Shown: in pieces, positions 1 through 7,808 of the stretch | Numbering within the stretch: position 1 is the first letter of the stretch | Layout: every line of letters starts with the position of its first letter | Origin: Solicola gregarius | Lineage (GTDB): Bacteria; Actinomycetota; Actinomycetes; Propionibacteriales; Nocardioidaceae | Assembly: GCF_025790165.1 (NCBI RefSeq) | Contig: NZ_CP094970.1 | Location: 2,170,001-2,234,000, forward strand | Reading direction: 5' to 3' | DNA: 64,000 bases | Notes under the pieces: model-generated | The model's input: only the letters and a program-made list of their open reading frames with translations | The model's database searches: none | What the model was told of the DNA's origin: nothing | Made by a program: the position numbers and the translations under genes

Positions 1-431
1 AAACGCTCGGCGAACGACGCCGCGACCGACGCCTCGCACGCCTCAAATCGAATCTCATCCTGGCCGGCCTGCGCCCACCGGATGATCCCGATCCGTAAAG
101 CGCATCGTCCGAAGGCAAGGCCCTTGCCATCGGTGGACCGTTCGCCTCGGACGCGCGGCGCGAACGTAGTGAAGGCGGCGAGAACAGACAGCCGCCGGCG
201 CCAGCATGCGCGTCATTCCGCCCAGATAGACGCGCCGAGCCGACGCCACCGGTCTTCGTCTGGTGCTCGCGTTCGTCGACGCAAATGTGCTACCTGAGGT
301 GAGGGCGACTCAAGTATCTTCGTCCCCTAGAACGGCGGGCGACTCAGCGGAGCGCGGGTCCCATGCCGCGTTCAGGAATGTCCTCCGGACCTTGAACTTT
401 CTGACCCGTAGGGGAGGTTCCGTGAAATCCT
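1..431. other. left-edge stretch without a confident gene
   Basis: I find no reading frame here that combines a start codon, a ribosome-binding site and a recognisable product. One minus-strand frame runs open off the left edge for about 70 codons, but an in-frame stop lies upstream of it and there is no start codon. It could be a remnant. The stretch contains one of three copies of the 14-mer CGCGTCATTCCGCC (209-222). Confidence 0.4.
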
Positions 432-1313
432 GTGTCTATGGTTGGCGAAGGCGAGCTATCGCTAGATGAGGCGCGGAAACTACGCGACGAGTTGCATCGT
501 CTTGAGGCGTCGGTCGAGGAGCACGCCGCACTCGGTGTTGCCCAGCAGATGGAAGAACTGGGCCGAGCTATGCAGTGGTACTTGGGCAACGCCGCGGATT
601 GTCTCCGCACGATCGACGCCCTCAGCCAAGATGCACTCGGGACGCGTCTGTTGATGGAGGGCGAGGTGCCTTATGGGGACGGCATTCATCGGGACTACGT
701 TACGGAGTTGGGCAGGACATGGCACAACTTCGTCGCCGCTGCGAAGACCTTCGCCGACCACATGAGGCGGCAGTTCGACAACCAACCCGAGGATCTGCAG
801 GCTGAGTACGAGCAGAGGAAGCGGGAACTGCTCGACGCGAACGGCGTAGTCGCATTCGTGTCCCGATCACGGAATGTCCTTCTGCACGGAGGGGTCTTCC
901 AGACCGGGGTGACATGGAGGTTCACGCAGACCTCGGAGTCATTCGAGGCCGACTGCCGCACGGACATCCTGCTGAACCGCTACGACTCGTGGTGGAACGC
1001 TGGCGCCCGTCGATACCTCGACTCGAGGGCCCCCCGTCTCAACCTGAGATCGACAATCGGCGAGCACAAAGACGCGGTGAACCCGCTCTATACCTGGTAT
1101 CAGAAGCGGGTCTACGAGTACCACCACTCGAAGTTCGCCGACTTGGAGAAGACCGCGGCCCGGATCAGGGAAGTCAGCGAGCGACTAGATCCGGGGTCCA
1201 TGCCCGTCGTTGATCAGCTGACGCATTTCCCGGATCCCTCCGAGCCGTGCCCCGTGCGCCCACCAGTGAAGCCGAAGCCCAAGACCCAGAGGGGCCGTAA
1301 GAAGAAGCGATAA
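432..1313 (+). CDS. hypothetical protein with HEPN-type RNxxxH motif
   Basis: I do not recognise this 293-residue protein by family. Residues 8-60 look like helical coiled coil. Residues 147-152 read RNVLLH, the RNxxxH signature of HEPN ribonucleases, within a mostly helical first half. The C-terminal 20 residues are proline- and lysine-rich and end in RGRKKKR, which could bind nucleic acid. The start is GTG at 432 or ATG at 438; neither has a clear ribosome-binding site. It is the first of three HEPN-motif genes on this strand. That it is a toxin or defence nuclease is inference from the motif and its neighbours. An ordinary helical protein with a chance motif is possible. Confidence 0.55.
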   Translation: MSMVGEGELSLDEARKLRDELHRLEASVEEHAALGVAQQMEELGRAMQWYLGNAADCLRTIDALSQDALGTRLLMEGEVPYGDGIHRDYVTELGRTWHNFVAAAKTFADHMRRQFDNQPEDLQAEYEQRKRELLDANGVVAFVSRSRNVLLHGGVFQTGVTWRFTQTSESFEADCRTDILLNRYDSWWNAGARRYLDSRAPRLNLRSTIGEHKDAVNPLYTWYQKRVYEYHHSKFADLEKTAARIREVSERLDPGSMPVVDQLTHFPDPSEPCPVRPPVKPKPKTQRGRKKKR

Positions 1314-1519
1314 CGCTTGTTGCCATTGTTCGTCTCGCACTGGAAGCGCGACTCGGCGAAGTGCGTCGCCCTCTCCTTGCGTTCGGGCGACGCCGAGAAA
1401 CCGATACATCCGCGTTGTCGGCAAACATGCTGGGCTCGCTCTCGGCGTCGGTTGGCAGGACGGCCGTAGCCGCGGGTAGAGACTTCGGAGTCCGTTCGAG
1501 CGACGCTTATGGAGGATCC

Positions 1520-2836
1520 ATGACTGGGAACGATCTAGCATCGGGGGACAGCAGAGTCGGATGGGCGTGGGACGCGAAACTCACGACTCCCTACGTCGCG
1601 ATGCTGCGCGACCGTGAACACCAGGTTGAGCTAGTGATTCCTTACGATCCGTCGGACGAGGCTCTGCACCGGCGCTACGCCGGCTCAATGGTGCGCTGGG
1701 GTGACGATCCGGAGAGGAGCCGATTCGACTACGAACTGCCAGATCAGTTCTGGTTCATGGACGCACGTGGATTCGTGTCTCTGAACGGCATACGAGCCCA
1801 CGCGGTCGAACCGATTGCCGGCGGGCCCACCATCTTCAATCAGTGCAGAGTAGCCGTTGACTATGCCGTGTTCAGCGGCACACCGGGTGTCGACTACTCC
1901 GTCGTTAATGGACTGAGTACGCGTGTCGAGGGACTCGGGCAGTGGTTCGGCCATCGCTCAGTCCGGGACAACCTGCTCGATCCGGAACGATCGAACGAGG
2001 AGTTCTCGCTGACGATCACTTCGCCGCGGACGCAACGGCTCGATGCCGGCCTGAACCTCTCAATCGTTGCCGGGGCTGATTGGCGGCTCCCAGGCGAGCC
2101 CGGACTGACCCATCTGGAAGAGGTCGGGTCCATCAGAACCACCATGCAACGTGCACGCCCATGGGAGGAGCACATCGAGCGACACTGGGCAGTACACCAG
2201 CTGCTAGAAATCAGCGCTTGGAAGCCGCTTGGCTTCCAGCAGGCCAAGGTCATGCATCGTCGGGATCCCCAACGGGTACTTTCCGGCAAACGTGTGGGCG
2301 ATCAGTGGGCTCCGGTCAAGACCTACTCACTTCCCGGATCCCAGGGAAAGGACGGGGTCGATTTCTTGTTCACCTTCCAGGACATCGGAGCCACGGGAGT
2401 ACGGCGCTGGTTGCGGGTCAGGGATCGGTTCAGTCGAGGGATTCACGCGATGACCTTCTCCATCCAAAACAGCGGAACTTCCCTCGACGGGCTGATTTCC
2501 GACGCCGGTATCGGGCTCGAAGAACTCGGCCACACGATCGACGTCCTCCGTGGGGGAGGCGCTCGGCGGGCTCACCACGCCCACCTGCGGGATCTTGCGG
2601 CGGAGGTTGACGACTTGCTTCCGTTCAGCGGCGCCGAATGGGCAACAGAGTCGACTGAGCTCTACAACGACGTGAAGCATGCCGACCGGCGTGACCCAAC
2701 CGCGGCCGAACTCTACGGGATGCTGATCAAGAACCGCCTCGTGTTCCGAGTCTGGATGGCACGGCGCATCGGCGTCTCGGATACGGTGATCGGGAAAGGA
2801 ATGTGGCGTCTGAGGCGAGGCCTCCCCGACACCTGA
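1520..2836 (+). CDS. ApeA-like protein with C-terminal HEPN domain
   Basis: The frame is open from 1361, but the ATG at 1520 has an ideal GGAGG five bases upstream, giving 438 residues. The N-terminal two thirds (about 10-290) look like the beta-rich ApeA N-terminal domain, with aromatic stretches such as DYELPDQFWF and LSTRVEGLGQWFG. The last 110 residues are helical and contain ELYNDVKHADRR (about 379-390) followed by a helix ending in VFRVWMARRIG. This C-terminus resembles proteins annotated HEPN_ApeA, in which VKHADR replaces the strict RNxxxH. ApeA proteins are HEPN anti-phage factors. Assignment is by remembered family resemblance, so the defence role is likely but unproven. It lies 206 bases downstream of the first HEPN-motif gene and may have its own promoter. 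Confidence 0.55.
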   Translation: MTGNDLASGDSRVGWAWDAKLTTPYVAMLRDREHQVELVIPYDPSDEALHRRYAGSMVRWGDDPERSRFDYELPDQFWFMDARGFVSLNGIRAHAVEPIAGGPTIFNQCRVAVDYAVFSGTPGVDYSVVNGLSTRVEGLGQWFGHRSVRDNLLDPERSNEEFSLTITSPRTQRLDAGLNLSIVAGADWRLPGEPGLTHLEEVGSIRTTMQRARPWEEHIERHWAVHQLLEISAWKPLGFQQAKVMHRRDPQRVLSGKRVGDQWAPVKTYSLPGSQGKDGVDFLFTFQDIGATGVRRWLRVRDRFSRGIHAMTFSIQNSGTSLDGLISDAGIGLEELGHTIDVLRGGGARRAHHAHLRDLAAEVDDLLPFSGAEWATESTELYNDVKHADRRDPTAAELYGMLIKNRLVFRVWMARRIGVSDTVIGKGMWRLRRGLPDT

Positions 2837-3142
2837 CGGCGGGTAATACTCGACCAGACAGCCAGGCTCCATCGATGACCGACCACGGCCGACGCCACGA
2901 CGTCTCAGGCACCCGAACCGGTCTGAGCGACGGTCCGCCTTCGGTGCGCATACGTCATACCGCCGCAGCACGGCGCTCAGAAGGATGGGGGTGACGGGCC
3001 AACGCAGGGGCATATGCTCGCTCACGGACCTCGTTGCTTGGGCACGATCGACACGTGATCGGTCCGAGGCGGTCCTAAGGACACCGCCTCACTTGCGAAT
3101 GTTGGGCGCGGCCACGTGCGGCCAGGATCGGGTAGCCTCGAT

Positions 3143-3212
3143 CTGGGCGTGGCGCGCTCGGAGCGCGGCCCGGTTCGCCGGGTGAGTACCGGGTTCGACT
3201 CCCGGACGCCAG
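3143..3212 (+). other. tRNA-like cloverleaf, probable pseudo-tRNA
   Basis: The 3' part is a textbook T-arm: CCGGG (3189-3193), loop TTCGACT, CCCGG (3201-3205). It is followed by ACGCCAG (3206-3212), which pairs with CTGG-CGT at 3143-3150 if one G is bulged. A D-like hairpin (GCGC, loop GCTCGGA, GCGC) precedes a stem CCCGG/CCGGG closed by TTCG. That loop has four bases instead of the seven an anticodon needs, and no CCA follows. It cannot decode as a normal tRNA, so a degraded tRNA or a mobile-element tRNA-like sequence is most likely. Confidence 0.35.
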
Positions 3213-3238
3213 AGTGCACGTCTCGCACGTGCGGTCCG

Positions 3239-3991
3239 GTGTCCGTGAGTAGGTGTCCGTTGTCCGAGTTTCCCAGTAGCCGCAACTTCTCCAGGCACTG
3301 CGACAACCTCAATGAGGTTCTCCGCACGATCACTCAGATCGCGCGAACCCACAAACGTGCAATTCGCGAGCGTGATGCACCTGCTGAGCTCGCTCTGCGG
3401 AAGGTTCACACCTTGATGATCGGCGTGTTTGCCGAGACGCGCCTCCGGAAGATCATCGATGACCCAACTGGATTCAACGCGCACGAGCGCCGAGTCATCT
3501 GGCGACACAGTAGTCAGGATGGGCGGTGGCGGTCGTCGGTCGACCTGGCGGCCCGCAAGCACTGGTCTGTGCCCACCGGCGCCGAGCTACGCCTGGCTCT
3601 CCCCCAGCCGGCGCGTGATCGGGTCCTGAACGTCTTGAGCTTGCTTCGAGGCGAACTGGCACCGATCATCACGCACCGGAACAAGCTCGCGCACGGTCAG
3701 TGGGTTTGGCAGCTCAAGAGCCAGAGCGACGATCAGTTCCTGAGCACTCCGCATGACCTCGACTACAACTATGCCGCGATCGCAAGTCGGCAGAAGACTC
3801 TCGAATTCATTGCACGCCTAGTTCATGTGCTGTGCGTCTCCGAACCAACGTTCGACCGCGACTTCGACCATATTGCCAGCGACATCCGGGCGGAGCAGTC
3901 GAGGCTTGACGGCAGCGACTACGACGCTTTCGCGGAGACCTTGCGCAGAAGCCACAGCGAGGGCCTGCGCAAGCGAGGCATCGAGACCTGA
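3239..3991 (+). CDS. HEPN-type protein with RNKLAH motif
   Basis: The frame is open from 3116, but its first 40 codons overlap the tRNA-like element, so the real start is probably GTG 3239 or GTG 3245. From 3239 the protein has 250 residues and is mostly helical. Residues 147-152 read RNKLAH, followed by GQW, the classic RNxxxH HEPN motif in a helix-rich setting (PIITHRNKLAHGQW). HEPN proteins of this sort are often metal-independent RNases or toxins. It is the third HEPN-motif gene in a row on this strand and ends 90 bases before the original stop of the inositol-phosphatase-family gene on the other strand. The family is not identified beyond HEPN. Confidence 0.6.
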   Translation: MSVSRCPLSEFPSSRNFSRHCDNLNEVLRTITQIARTHKRAIRERDAPAELALRKVHTLMIGVFAETRLRKIIDDPTGFNAHERRVIWRHSSQDGRWRSSVDLAARKHWSVPTGAELRLALPQPARDRVLNVLSLLRGELAPIITHRNKLAHGQWVWQLKSQSDDQFLSTPHDLDYNYAAIASRQKTLEFIARLVHVLCVSEPTFDRDFDHIASDIRAEQSRLDGSDYDAFAETLRRSHSEGLRKRGIET

Positions 3992-4001
3992 ACCTGGCGA
4001 C

Positions 4002-4015
4002 CGCGTCATTCCGCC
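4002..4015 (+). repeat. 14-bp repeat CGCGTCATTCCGCC, copy 2 of 3
   Basis: The same 14 bases occur at 209-222 and 6359-6372. Copies 2 and 3 agree for 16 bases (two more, GC, at the 3' end). Copies 1 and 2 bracket the HEPN gene trio and copies 2 and 3 bracket the inositol-phosphatase-family gene with its insertion sequence. It may be a shared operator or the trace of recombination; the sequence does not tell which. Confidence 0.5.
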
Positions 4016-4081
4016 GCGTCGGCGCCGTCGAAACGACTGGGCATGCCCGATGGTCTCTGCGAGCAGCCAGATCGCGGTCCG

Positions 4082-4139
4082 TCATTGGCGGCGCACGGCC
4101 GCGACCAGCGCCTCGTGCAGGACCGCGTTCGAGTAAAGC
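4082..4139 (-). pseudogene. detached 3' end of the split phosphatase gene
   Basis: These 58 bases lie left of the insertion sequence and read, on the minus strand, LYSNAVLHEALVAAVRRQ then TGA. The motif Y-S-N-x-x-L-H is the normal C-terminus of inositol-monophosphatase-like proteins. Without the upstream part it has no start codon and is not expressed as protein. Confidence 0.88.
4132..4139. repeat. 8-bp target-site duplication, left copy
   Basis: AGTAAAGC lies directly outside the left end of the ISL3 element and is repeated exactly outside the right end at 5579-5586. Eight-base duplications are usual for ISL3 elements. Confidence 0.92.
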
Positions 4140-4164
4140 GGCTCATCCCAATCGGGGGTGTAGG
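4140..4164 (+). repeat. left terminal inverted repeat of the ISL3 element
   Basis: This 25-bp end matches the inverted right end at 17 positions, including the last eight, GGTGTAGG. The transposase stop codon lies inside it. Confidence 0.85.
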
Positions 4165-5468
4165 AGTTGGGGTCTGAAGCCGCCGGTCTCGAGCAGGCTT
4201 CGGGCGATGTAGTTGGTCAGGTTGCGGAACCCGAGTGCGGAGCCGCGCAGGTGTTCGAGCCGTCCGTTGAGCGCCTCGGTCGGCCCGTTGCTGGTGCCGG
4301 GTCGTTCGAAGTAGGCGAGCACGTCAGCGGCTCGCTTCTTCAGGGTCCGGCCCAGGGTGGTGAGCTCGGTGAGCACCTTGGGGACGCCGGCGCTGAGGTC
4401 GGTGATCAGCTTCTCCATGAGCTCGCGGCCACGTTGCCGGTCCTCGTGGCGATAGGCGGCGATCATGCGCTGGTAGACACCCCAGGTCGCCTCGACCTCG
4501 ACGTGAGCGTCATCAACGAACAGCGCGCGTAGCCTGTCGCTCTGCTTGTCGGTGAGCAGGTCCGCGCCGGTGTGCAGCGTGCGCCGCGACTTGTAGAGCG
4601 GGTCGTCCCTGAACCCACGGTGCCCGTGGATCGCGAGTTGGACCCGGCGCCGGCACCTGTCGAGGGCGTCACCGGCCAGGCGCACGACGTGGAAGGGATC
4701 CATCACCGTGACCGCGTCCGGGATCTCCTCTGCAGCGGCGGTCTTGAACCCGGTGAAGCCGTCCATCGCGACCACCTCGACCGCGTCACGGAAGGCGTCG
4801 TCGCGGTCGGCGAGCCAGGTCTTGAACGCCGCCTTCGACCGGCCCTCGACCATGTCCAGCAGCCTTGCTGGGCCGGCGCCATCGCGAACCGGGGTGAGGT
4901 CGATGATCACGGTGACGTACTTGTCGCCACGCCTGGTGTGGCGCCAGACGTGCTCATCGACGCCAATGACCTTCACGCCCTCGAACCGCGTGGGGTCGTT
5001 GATCAGCAGCCGCTTGCCTTCAGCCAGGACCGCGTTGTTGGCGGTGTCCCACGCGACCCCGAGTCCCTCGGCGACACGGGCGACGGTGAGGTGTGCGACC
5101 ACGATCCCTTCCAGCGCCCACCGCAGCCCGGTGCGCGAGAGCTTCGCGCGTGGCTCCGCCGCGGCGCTGGTGTCTTGGCGCCACACGTGTCCGCAGTCGG
5201 CACAGCGGTAGCGGCGCACTACAACTTCCAGCACGGTCGGTCGCCAGCCCAGCGGCTCGTGGGCCAACCGCCGGATCACGGTGTCACGAGCAGCGCCTTC
5301 GCTGCCGCACCGTCGGCACCACTGATCTGGTTCCACCACGCGGCACGCGAGGACCGCACGATCCGGCTCAAGTTGTTGTCCGGTCACGCTCAGACCGAGG
5401 CCGTCGAGTCGAGCGAAGGCGGTCAGGTCAGGGCGGCCGAAGCCGGCAGGCGGGGTAGCGTCGGACAC
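4143..5468 (-). CDS. ISL3-family transposase
   Basis: This 441-residue DDE transposase moves the surrounding element by cut-and-paste. The N-terminal 100 residues contain two zinc-binding pairs (WCRRCG near 52 and YRCADCG near 90) as in ISL3 transposases, then a helix-turn-helix (about 115-155, VARVAEGLGVAWDTANN). Catalytic residues appear in GVDEHVWR (about 170, first Asp), VMDPFHVVRLAG (second Asp) and TSNGPTEALNGRLEHLRG (Glu near 412). The start is GTG at 5468, giving VSDATPP as the first codons read. The stop lies within the left inverted repeat, as is common. No frameshift is visible, so the enzyme should be functional. Confidence 0.95.
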   Translation of the reverse strand: MSDATPPAGFGRPDLTAFARLDGLGLSVTGQQLEPDRAVLACRVVEPDQWCRRCGSEGAARDTVIRRLAHEPLGWRPTVLEVVVRRYRCADCGHVWRQDTSAAAEPRAKLSRTGLRWALEGIVVAHLTVARVAEGLGVAWDTANNAVLAEGKRLLINDPTRFEGVKVIGVDEHVWRHTRRGDKYVTVIIDLTPVRDGAGPARLLDMVEGRSKAAFKTWLADRDDAFRDAVEVVAMDGFTGFKTAAAEEIPDAVTVMDPFHVVRLAGDALDRCRRRVQLAIHGHRGFRDDPLYKSRRTLHTGADLLTDKQSDRLRALFVDDAHVEVEATWGVYQRMIAAYRHEDRQRGRELMEKLITDLSAGVPKVLTELTTLGRTLKKRAADVLAYFERPGTSNGPTEALNGRLEHLRGSALGFRNLTNYIARSLLETGGFRPQLLHPRLG

Positions 5469-5578
5469 GTCGAGGTCTTTCGGATGGATGGCGTAGGAAC
5501 CTCCGTCGTCGGGAGACCTCGACGTCTATCTGCGGACCGACGCGCCCGGCCGACCTACACCGTCATCTGAGAAGACCC
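5469..5578 (-). other. IS leader region and right inverted repeat
   Basis: These 110 bases between the transposase start and the right end contain the right inverted repeat (5554-5578) and must hold the transposase promoter. They also supply the foreign codons and the stop (5526) that end the truncated phosphatase reading frame. Confidence 0.6.
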
Positions 5579-5586
5579 AGTAAAGC
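5579..5586. repeat. 8-bp target-site duplication, right copy
   Basis: AGTAAAGC, identical to 4132-4139, abuts the right end of the ISL3 element and lies inside the phosphatase-family coding sequence (codons for Leu-Tyr). Confidence 0.92.
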
Positions 5587-6290
5587 CCGCCACCGCGCTC
5601 GTAGGCAGCGCCACCTACCGCATCAGTGAAGCGACCACCCGCTTCTTGGACCAGCAAGATCCACGGTGCGTGATCCCACGCGGCGAACCCCTCGGCCAAG
5701 ACACCGTCAACCTCACCCCGGACGAGCTCGACCAACGGCAACGGTGTGCGGGCCGCACGAAAGCACGCAGGCGACGACCCGATCGGAATCGTACTCAGAG
5801 CCTCGAGCGCCGCATCGGCCAGCGACGAGGACGTGCTAACCGCCAAGCGGCGTACGTGGCCACTGCCCGGCGGCCATGCCGTCTCGACAGCGCCACCACC
5901 GCGACTAGCCCACCAACGCAGACCCAGAGCCGGCGACGTGACAACAGCCAGCTCGACGACACCATCAACTGCCAGGGCAAGGTGAACCCGCCAGTTCGGG
6001 TCACGACGGCCGAAGAAGGTGGTCCCGGCGATCGGGTCAACGATCCAGACTCGCTGAGAGCCGCCCACCTGTCCATACTCCTCGCCGAGGAGCGCATCGT
6101 CAGGGCGCAGCTCAGCGAGCTCTTCGCGAACCAGCCGCTCAACAGCGCGATCGGCCTCCGTGACCGGGGACCCATCTGCCTTCGACGTGGTCGTCACGCG
6201 GGCGCGGAAATAGGACAACGCCAGCTCGGCGGCACGATCTGCGACGTGAAAGGCCACGTCCACGACGTCCATGTCACCAAGCTCGTTCAT

Positions 6291-6599
6291 CGCGACGAAC
6301 GATGGTCACATCGACCCTGGATCGCACAGACATCCCGCGACCCGCACGTTCCGCTGGGCGCGTCATTCCGCCGCTTGAGGACACCTTCGGTTTTGGTCGG
6401 TGCGACGCTGATGTCGTCGTTGATCCGCATCGGATCGCTTTGCGTAGCTCCGCCTGCATCTGCGCTGCATGGGTGAAGGGAGGGTCGTTGGATGGCACTC
6501 CTGCTGGGTCTGTGACCCACGGCATATGGAGCTGTGTCAGGAATCGGTGCGCTGTCCCGCTCAACTCACGACGAGCAAGCGAATCGAACGGAGCATCAC
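6291..6599. other. divergent intergenic region
   Basis: This 309-bp gap separates the divergent phosphatase-family gene and FAD oxidoreductase. It holds the third copy of CGCGTCATTCCGCC (6359-6372). TGTCAGG at 6535-6541, followed 16 bases later by CGCT, is a weak match to an ECF41-type promoter reading toward the oxidoreductase. I see no small gene that I can support. Confidence 0.4.
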
Positions 6600-7799
6600 A
6601 TGAATCACCGCATCGTCGTCCTCGGCGCAGGCTATGCCGGGGCCTACGTGGCCGGGAACCTGGCCCGCCGGCTGTCCCCGGCGGACACCGAGATCACCGT
6701 GATCAACGCCGTGCCGGACTTCGTCCAGCGGCAGCGACTGAACCAACTGGCGGCCGGCCGGGAAATCGAGGCCCCGAACCTCACCGAGGTCTTCTCGGGC
6801 ACGGGGATCGGGCTGCGCGTGGCCCGTGTCACCGCCGTCGACCCCGAGCGCCAGGTCGTCGCCGTGGCCGACACCGACGGTGGCGGCGAGGTCGGCTACG
6901 ACACGCTTGTGTACGCGCTCGGCAGCCACGCCTGCGACCAGAGCGTCACCGGTGTGGCCGAGCACGCCTTCGACGTCGCCGGCCGGCAGACGGCGCTGCG
7001 CCTGCGTGAGCGCCTCGACACCCTCGACCACCAGGGCGACGGTGGAGAGGTGCTGGTCGTCGGTGACGGGTTGACCGGCATCGAGACCGCCACAGAGATC
7101 GCCGAATCCCGGCCCGGCCTGTCGGTGACACTTCTCGCCCGCGGCGAGTTGGGTGCCCGGCTGTCCGCCGGAGCCCGCCGCCACCTGCGTCGGGCCTGCG
7201 ACCGGCTGGGCATCACCGTTGTGGAGCACACCAGTGTCGAAGCCGTCGAACAGACACGGGTGCGATGCGCCGACGGCACCGTGCTGACGTCCTACGCGAC
7301 GGTGTGGACGGCCGGGTTCGCGGTCAGCGCCATCGCCGCCGCCGGCGGACTGGAGGTCACCGACAACGGCCAGATCGTCGTCGATCGCACCATGCGGTCG
7401 GTCTCCCACCCGAATGTCTACGCCGTCGGCGACAGCGTCTACACCCTCGGCGACAACGGTCGGCAGCTGCCGATGAACTGCGGCTCAGCCGGCTACACCG
7501 GCCGGCAAGCCATCGCGGCGATCGTGGGACGCCTGACCGGGCACAAGATCGCGAACGTCAAGCTGGTCTACCGATACAACGCCATCAGCCTCGGACAGCG
7601 AGACGGGATCCTGCAGCTGATCGACGGCGCAGCGCAGGCCAAGCCGAGGTATGTGGGCGGCCGAAAGGCCGTGCGGGTCAAGGCGGGCATTCAAAGAGGG
7701 GCGCTGTTGGGCACCTCGCACCCGACCTTCGGGCTGCCCAAACGCAGGCACCGCCTGGCCGCCGAGCCGGATGTGTCCGCCGAGAAGGCGATCGCGTAG
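6600..7799 (+). CDS. NAD(P)/FAD-dependent oxidoreductase, NDH-2-like
   Basis: This 399-residue flavoprotein resembles type II NADH dehydrogenases and related pyridine nucleotide-disulfide oxidoreductases, which pass electrons from NAD(P)H through FAD to a quinone or other acceptor. The N-terminal FAD-binding motif is GAGYAGAYVAGNL (residues 9-21). A second Rossmann motif for NAD(P)H is VVGDGLTGIETATE (about 152-165), and the distal FAD motif is NVYAVGDSVYTLG (about 271). The start ATG at 6600 has GGAG eight bases upstream; the frame is open a little further but without a good site. No membrane helix is evident. The ECF sigma gene begins nine bases after its stop, so the two are probably co-transcribed, a partnership typical of ECF41-like sigma factors. 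The substrate is unknown. Confidence 0.85.
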   Translation: MNHRIVVLGAGYAGAYVAGNLARRLSPADTEITVINAVPDFVQRQRLNQLAAGREIEAPNLTEVFSGTGIGLRVARVTAVDPERQVVAVADTDGGGEVGYDTLVYALGSHACDQSVTGVAEHAFDVAGRQTALRLRERLDTLDHQGDGGEVLVVGDGLTGIETATEIAESRPGLSVTLLARGELGARLSAGARRHLRRACDRLGITVVEHTSVEAVEQTRVRCADGTVLTSYATVWTAGFAVSAIAAAGGLEVTDNGQIVVDRTMRSVSHPNVYAVGDSVYTLGDNGRQLPMNCGSAGYTGRQAIAAIVGRLTGHKIANVKLVYRYNAISLGQRDGILQLIDGAAQAKPRYVGGRKAVRVKAGIQRGALLGTSHPTFGLPKRRHRLAAEPDVSAEKAIA

Positions 7800-7808
7800 C
7801 CGCCTAGG

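Larger units (their letters stand above)
4140..5578 (-). mobile_element. complete ISL3-family insertion sequence
   Basis: The element is 1,439 bp and has one transposase gene. The ends are inverted copies: read inward the left begins GGCTCATCCCAATCGGGGGT and the right GGGTCTTCTCAGATGACGGT. Both continue GTAGG, and 17 of the 25 positions agree. It is flanked by perfect 8-bp duplications of AGTAAAGC. Length, end sequence beginning GG and duplication size all fit ISL3. Intact ends and an open transposase frame point to a recent, possibly still active, insertion. Confidence 0.93.
4082..6290 (-). pseudogene. inositol monophosphatase family gene split by an ISL3 element
   Basis: The 5' part (6290 down to 5579) encodes 237 residues of an inositol-monophosphatase/histidinol-phosphatase-fold protein, with GEE at 69-71, WIVDPIAGT at 82-90 and AWDHAPWILLVQEAGG near 208. 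The frame then enters the insertion sequence and stops at 5526 after about 17 foreign residues. The missing end lies at 4139-4082 and encodes SNAVLHEALVAAVRRQ and a stop. Removing the element plus one 8-bp duplication copy restores 253 codons with GGGLYSN across the junction, the usual C-terminus of the family. The third metal ligand of the DPxDGT motif is Ala88 instead of Asp, so even the intact protein may have had altered or no phosphatase activity. Confidence 0.9.

Noticed and set aside
3143-3212. Calling this a functional tRNA
   Set aside because: The anticodon hairpin has a four-base loop, the acceptor stem needs a bulge and there is no CCA end.
4572-5570. A 332-codon plus-strand frame opposite the transposase
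   Set aside because: It is the complement of the transposase, with no recognisable product and no ribosome-binding site.
5526-5578. Treating the stop at 5526 as the natural end of the phosphatase-family protein
   Set aside because: The last 17 residues are encoded by the insertion sequence, and the family's true C-terminus is found at 4139-4082.
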